Shown piece by piece: positions 59,562 through 64,000 of a DNA stretch of 64,000 nt. The stretch is from Psychromonas sp. L1A2 (GTDB taxonomy: Bacteria > Pseudomonadota > Gammaproteobacteria > Enterobacterales > Psychromonadaceae), in NCBI RefSeq assembly GCF_009828855.1, contig NZ_WUAG01000002.1, forward strand, positions 868,001 to 932,000, read 5' to 3'. The position numbers and the translations under genes were made by a program. The notes beneath the pieces are model-generated. The model searched no databases. It was given only the letters and a program-made list of their open reading frames with translations, and was not told the DNA's origin. Numbering within the stretch: the stretch's first letter is position 1; every line of letters starts with the position of its first letter.

Positions 59562-62500
59562 TTACTCACCAAAATCAACGGCGTTTAGTAAGTCAGCTAA
59601 GTTTTGCTCAGCTGCTTCTACGTCAATGATTGGTTGCTCAGTTACAGGTTCAAGCTCTTTCGCTTTAGCTGCAGCACGAGTACGGTGATGTGCAAAACCA
59701 GTACCAGCTGGAATCAAGCGACCAACGATTACATTCTCTTTCAAGCCATGTAATTGGTCACATTTACCTGCAACAGCAGCTTCCGTAAGAACACGTGTTG
59801 TTTCTTGGAAAGATGCAGCTGAAATAAATGATTCAGTTGCTAGCGATGCTTTAGTAATACCTAATAACTGGTATTCAAACTTAGCAACGTTTTTGCCTTC
59901 AGCTTCAAGACGACGGTTTTCAATGATAACGCGTACAACTTCAGCTTGCTCACCCACTAAGAACGACGTATCGCCGGCATCAGTAATGATACATTTACGC
60001 AGCATTTGGTTAACGATAACTTCAATGTGCTTATCATTAATTTTTACACCTTGTAAACGGTATACTTCTTGTACTTCGTTTGTGATGTAGTTAGCCACTG
60101 GGCTAATACCACGTAGACGAAGAATGTCATGAGGAGACTCAGGACCGTCAGAAATAACCTCACCTTTTTCAATCTTCTCACCTTCGAAGATGTTTAGATG
60201 ACGCCATTTTTGAATCATCTCTTCATGCACATCGCCATTAGCTTGTGTAATAAGAAGACGACGCTTACCTTTAGTCTCTTTACCGAATGCTAATGTACCT
60301 GAAACTTCTGCAAGGATCGCAGCGTCTTTAGGTGTACGAGCTTCAAATAAGTCGGCTACGCGAGGTAGACCACCCGTGATATCACGAGTTTTTGAGCTTT
60401 CTTGTGGAATACGGGCTACCGCATCACCAACTCGTACTTGCGCACCATCTTCTAGGCTTACGATTGCATTTGCAGCAAGCGCATACTGAGCGATAACTTG
60501 TGTACCTGGAATGAATACATCATTACCTTTAGCATCAACTAGTTTAGCCATTGGACGCATCTCTTTACCAGCAGATGGACGTTGAGCCGGATCGATAACA
60601 ACAATACTTGATAAACCAGTTAATTCATCAGTTTGTTTGTTAATCGTTACGCCTTCAATGAAGTCAACGAACTCGATCTTACCTTCCACTTCCGTAATGA
60701 TTGGATGTGTATGCGGGTCCCAGTTAGCGATGATTTCACCAGCAGTAATTGCTGCGCCATCTTGCTTATCAAGAACAGCACCATAAGGTAGACGGTGATT
60801 CTCTTTCGTACGGCCTAATTCATCGATAACGGTTAACTCAGTAGAACGAGAGATAACAACTACTTTTTGATCAGAGTTAATGACGAACTTAGCGTTATGT
60901 AATTTAACTTTACCCGTATTTTTAACTTGAATACTGTTTTCAGATGCAGAACGAGATGCTGCACCACCGATGTGGAACGTACGCATCGTTAACTGTGTAC
61001 CAGGTTCACCGATAGACTGAGCGGCCATAACACCAACTGCTTCGCCTTGACCAACCATGTGTCCACGAGCCAAATCACGACCGTAACATTGTGCACAAGC
61101 ACCAAAGTCTGTATTACAAGTAATTACTGAGCGAACCCATACTTGGTCAACTGACGCTTCTTCGATTAAGTCACAGTATTTTTCATCAAGTAATACGTTA
61201 CGTGCGATTAATACTTCGTTATCAGTACCTGGTTTAATGATGTCACGAGCAACAACACGACCTAGAACACGTTCACGAAGTGGTTCAACAACGTCACCAC
61301 CTTGAATCAATGGCGTAACTAATAGACCTTCAGTACTACCACAATCTTCTTCAGTAATAACTAAATCTTGAGCAATATCAACAAGACGACGAGTTAGGTA
61401 ACCCGAGTTTGCTGTTTTAAGTGCGGTATCGGCAAGACCTTTACGTGCACCATGCGTCGAGATAAAGTACTGAAGTACGTTTAGACCTTCACGGAAGTTA
61501 GCGACGATAGGTGTTTCGATGATTGAACCATCTGGTTTAGCCATCAGACCACGCATACCAGCAAGCTGACGAATCTGAGCGGCACTACCACGTGCACCCG
61601 AATCGGCCATCATATAAACGCTGTTAAACGAATCTTGTACTTCTTCTTCGCCTTTAGCGTTAATAACTGTCTCTTTAGACAGATTTTCCATCATCGCTTT
61701 AGCCACTTGCTCATTCGCACTTGCCCAAATATCGATAACTTTATTGTAACGCTCACCCGCAGTAACAAGACCAGCTTGGAATTGCTCTTGGATTTCTAGT
61801 ACTTCAGCTTCAGCTTCTTCAACTAATACTTTCTTAGCATCAGGAATAACCATATCGTCGATACCAACAGAAGCACCTGACAATGTAGCGTATTCAAAAC
61901 CTGTATACATTAATTGGTCAGCAAAAATAACCGTGTCTTTAATACCTAGTAAACGGTAACAAGCATTCAACACGTTAGAGATTGCTTTTTTGCCCATGTT
62001 CAAATCAACGTGCTCAAAAGGAAGACCTTCAGGCATGATTAACGATAAGATCGCACGACCAATTGTTGTTTCAACTAATTCAGTAGTCGATGTACGAGAT
62101 TTGTCTTCAGCAATATGAACTTGAGTCATACGTACTTTAACAATCGCTTGTAGATCAACAACACCAGCACGGTATGCTTTTTCAGCTTCTTTAGCACTTA
62201 GGAAGTACATACCTTCGCCACGCGCATTAATGCGAGTACGAGTCATGTAGTACAAACCTAATACAACGTCTTGTGACGGTACGATAATCGGCTCACCATT
62301 TGCAGGCGATAAGATATTATTCGTAGACATCATTAACGTACGAGCTTCAAGCTGCGCTTCAATTGTTAACGGTACGTGTACCGCCATTTGGTCACCATCG
62401 AAATCGGCGTTGTATGCCGCACAAACCAATGGATGTAATTGAATCGCTTTACCTTCGATTAATACAGGTTCAAATGCTTGGATACCTAGTCTGTGAAGTG

Positions 62501-63782
62501 TTGGTGCACGGTTAAGTAGCACTGGATGTTCACGGATAACACCTTCTAGGATGTCCCAAACTTCACCACCTTCACGGTCAACTAATTTCTTAGCCGCTTT
62601 AATAGTAGTCGCAAGACCTAATGCTTCTAACTTACCGTATACAAATGGTTTGAATAGCTCTAATGCCATCTTCTTCGGAAGACCACATTGATGTAAACGT
62701 AAAGTTGGACCTACTGTGATTACAGAACGACCAGAATAATCTACACGTTTACCTAGTAAGTTTTGACGGAAACGACCTTGCTTACCTTTGATCATATCTG
62801 CAAGCGATTTTAGAGGACGTTTGTTCGAACCAGTAATAGCTCGGCCACGACGACCATTATCTAATAACGCATCAACAGATTCTTGTAACATACGTTTTTC
62901 GTTACGTACGATGATATCTGGTGCAGCTAGCTCTAAAAGACGTTTTAGACGGTTATTACGGTTAATAACACGACGGTATAAGTCATTTAGGTCAGAAGTA
63001 GCAAAACGTCCGCCATCTAGTGGTACTAGAGGACGTAAATCAGGTGGTAGTACTGGAAGTACTGTTAAGATCATCCACTCTGGTTTGTTTGAAGACTGGT
63101 GGAAAGATTCCACTAACTTCAGACGCTTAGTCAATTTCTTACGGCGAGTTTCAGAATTAGTTGTTTCTAACTCTTCACGCATGCCTTTGATTTCGTGCTC
63201 TAAATCAAGTTGCTTAAGTAGTGCAAAAACGGCTTCAGCGCCCATCATTGCGTCAAACTCATCGCCCCATTGCTCTAGGTTGTCCAAGTATTCTTCTTCA
63301 AGAAGGATTTGGCCACGCTCAAGATCAGTCATACCTGGTTCAACAACCACGAATGATTCAAAATATAGGATACGTTCAATATCACGTAACGTCATATCTA
63401 GCATTAAGCCGATACGAGACGGAAGTGATTTAAGGAACCAAATGTGTGCAACAGGTGATGCTAATTCGATGTGTCCCATACGGTCACGACGAACTTTAGC
63501 TTGAGTTACCTCAACACCACATTTTTCACAAATAACACCACGATGTTTAAGGCGTTTGTATTTGCCACATAAACATTCGTAATCTTTGATTGGACCAAAG
63601 ATACGTGCACAGAATAAACCTTCACGTTCAGGTTTAAAGGTACGGTAGTTAATGGTTTCAGGTTTCTTAACTTCACCAAAAGACCATGAACGGATCATTT
63701 CAGGTGATGCTAAACCGATTTTAATACCATCGAATTCTTTGGTTTTATTTTGTTGCTTTAAAAACTTGAGTAAGTCTTTCAC
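59562..63782 (-). CDS. rpoC: DNA-directed RNA polymerase beta' subunit
   Basis: 1406 residues, the usual gammaproteobacterial length. GTG start at 63782 preceded by GGGAG. The N-terminal zinc-binding cysteines are in [21 protein letters not shown] (split here as C70, C72, C85, C88). The catalytic Mg2+-binding [12 protein letters not shown] is near residue 458, and the second zinc site, with [15 protein letters not shown], near 885. Downstream of rpoB with a 76-bp spacer containing a hairpin. Confidence 0.99.
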   Translation of the reverse strand: MKDLLKFLKQQNKTKEFDGIKIGLASPEMIRSWSFGEVKKPETINYRTFKPEREGLFCARIFGPIKDYECLCGKYKRLKHRGVICEKCGVEVTQAKVRRDRMGHIELASPVAHIWFLKSLPSRIGLMLDMTLRDIERILYFESFVVVEPGMTDLERGQILLEEEYLDNLEQWGDEFDAMMGAEAVFALLKQLDLEHEIKGMREELETTNSETRRKKLTKRLKLVESFHQSSNKPEWMILTVLPVLPPDLRPLVPLDGGRFATSDLNDLYRRVINRNNRLKRLLELAAPDIIVRNEKRMLQESVDALLDNGRRGRAITGSNKRPLKSLADMIKGKQGRFRQNLLGKRVDYSGRSVITVGPTLRLHQCGLPKKMALELFKPFVYGKLEALGLATTIKAAKKLVDREGGEVWDILEGVIREHPVLLNRAPTLHRLGIQAFEPVLIEGKAIQLHPLVCAAYNADFDGDQMAVHVPLTIEAQLEARTLMMSTNNILSPANGEPIIVPSQDVVLGLYYMTRTRINARGEGMYFLSAKEAEKAYRAGVVDLQAIVKVRMTQVHIAEDKSRTSTTELVETTIGRAILSLIMPEGLPFEHVDLNMGKKAISNVLNACYRLLGIKDTVIFADQLMYTGFEYATLSGASVGIDDMVIPDAKKVLVEEAEAEVLEIQEQFQAGLVTAGERYNKVIDIWASANEQVAKAMMENLSKETVINAKGEEEVQDSFNSVYMMADSGARGSAAQIRQLAGMRGLMAKPDGSIIETPIVANFREGLNVLQYFISTHGARKGLADTALKTANSGYLTRRLVDIAQDLVITEEDCGSTEGLLVTPLIQGGDVVEPLRERVLGRVVARDIIKPGTDNEVLIARNVLLDEKYCDLIEEASVDQVWVRSVITCNTDFGACAQCYGRDLARGHMVGQGEAVGVMAAQSIGEPGTQLTMRTFHIGGAASRSASENSIQVKNTGKVKLHNAKFVINSDQKVVVISRSTELTVIDELGRTKENHRLPYGAVLDKQDGAAITAGEIIANWDPHTHPIITEVEGKIEFVDFIEGVTINKQTDELTGLSSIVVIDPAQRPSAGKEMRPMAKLVDAKGNDVFIPGTQVIAQYALAANAIVSLEDGAQVRVGDAVARIPQESSKTRDITGGLPRVADLFEARTPKDAAILAEVSGTLAFGKETKGKRRLLITQANGDVHEEMIQKWRHLNIFEGEKIEKGEVISDGPESPHDILRLRGISPVANYITNEVQEVYRLQGVKINDKHIEVIVNQMLRKCIITDAGDTSFLVGEQAEVVRVIIENRRLEAEGKNVAKFEYQLLGITKASLATESFISAASFQETTRVLTEAAVAGKCDQLHGLKENVIVGRLIPAGTGFAHHRTRAAAKAKELEPVTEQPIIDVEAAEQNLADLLNAVDFGE

Positions 63783-63809
63783 GCTACTCTCCCATAGGAG
63801 TTAAAACTA

Positions 63810-63833
63810 GGCGTCTCAATGGAACGAGACGCC
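63810..63833 (-). other. rpoB-rpoC intergenic hairpin
   Basis: Perfect 8-bp stem GGCGTCTC / GAGACGCC with an 8-nt loop, no U-tract, 28 bp upstream of rpoC. Too weakly tailed to terminate. It may be an mRNA processing site or stability element. Confidence 0.55.
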
Positions 63834-63858
63834 ACATATTTTTCAACTAAAACGAATT

Positions 63859-64000
63859 TTAGTTCGATTCATCTAGCTCGATATTGATGCTTAATGAACG
63901 GATCTCTTTCAACAATACGTTGAATGATTCAGGCATGCCTGGTTCCATTCTATGGTCACCGTCTACGATGTTTTTATACATCTTAGTACGACCATTAACA
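63859..64000 (-). CDS. rpoB: DNA-directed RNA polymerase beta subunit, C-terminal end only
   Basis: The last 46 codons, ending [18 protein letters not shown], the beta-subunit C-terminus. The rest lies beyond the right edge. It completes the rpoB-rpoC order. Confidence 0.97.
   Translation of the reverse strand, partial: VNGRTKMYKNIVDGDHRMEPGMPESFNVLLKEIRSLSINIELDESN

Noticed and set aside
63810-63833. Terminator between rpoB and rpoC
   Set aside because: Stem without a U-tract, and rpoBC is expected to be co-transcribed.

Overview
The window comes from an AT-rich chromosome of a marine gammaproteobacterium, most like Psychromonas and its relatives. This placement is inferred from gene content: MotX of a Na+-driven polar flagellum, an alternative oxidase, PriB within the rpsF operon, the gamma-proteobacterial argX-hisR-proM tRNA order, tusDCB-rpsL-rpsG-fusA-tuf, and very AT-rich spacers full of small repeats. 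No rRNA, CRISPR array or prophage is seen.

Layout. 1-8.2 kb: 3' part of kbl with a divergent LysR gene, cytoplasmic asparaginase, a DUF1971 gene divergent from an alternative oxidase, tapT, mobB and a LysE-type exporter. 8.2-16.4 kb: an aldo/keto reductase whose 3' end is tandemly repeated downstream, a decayed gene, a Tat-exported MsrB, a major porin, and a frameshifted membrane diguanylate cyclase. 16.9-20.9 kb: an orphan 542-residue membrane-anchored protein, a 114-bp inverted-repeat element, then the tRNA cluster argX-hisR-proM trailed by three degenerate tRNA-Pro copies, one of whose terminators is split by an IS630-family element. 21-27.8 kb: rnr, rlmB, a coiled-coil/beta-barrel protein, rpsF-priB-rpsR-rplI. 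28.3-34.1 kb: a BaeSR-like two-component system split by repeats, an EF-hand protein, msrC and a Cys-repeat exported protein. 34.7-47.4 kb: prfB-lysS (with the classical +1 frameshift), ilvIH, a PspG-like/PCuAC pair, a GST and the assimilatory sulfite operon cysJIH. 47.6-64 kb: motX, then tusDCB-rpsL-rpsG-fusA-tuf, ridA, rpoC and the 3' end of rpoB, with two large repeat clusters in opposite orientation on either side of the str operon.

Three themes stand out. First, at least seven MITE-like elements (about 159-230 bp, TACC...GGTA ends, TTA/TAA flanks), two of them nested, share terminal architecture with the resident IS630-family element, so they look like its non-autonomous relatives. Second, three unrelated genes (aldo/keto reductase, tRNA-Pro, tuf) each have their 3' end tandemly duplicated just downstream, in units of 82-179 bp, two of the three arrays carrying a terminator in each unit. 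The arrangement resembles the rtT repeats at E. coli tyrT but occurs at three loci within 50 kb. Third, the EF-G of the str operon has an altered domain IV loop I where the SGGRGQ motif is normally near-invariant, and it begins at a TTG codon.

Functionally, the window mixes core information processing (translation, RNA decay, RNA polymerase), amino-acid and sulfur assimilation, methionine-sulfoxide repair (MsrB and MsrC) and envelope genes. Two frame breaks (diguanylate cyclase and IS630 transposase) both fall in homopolymer runs and could be real or sequencing errors.
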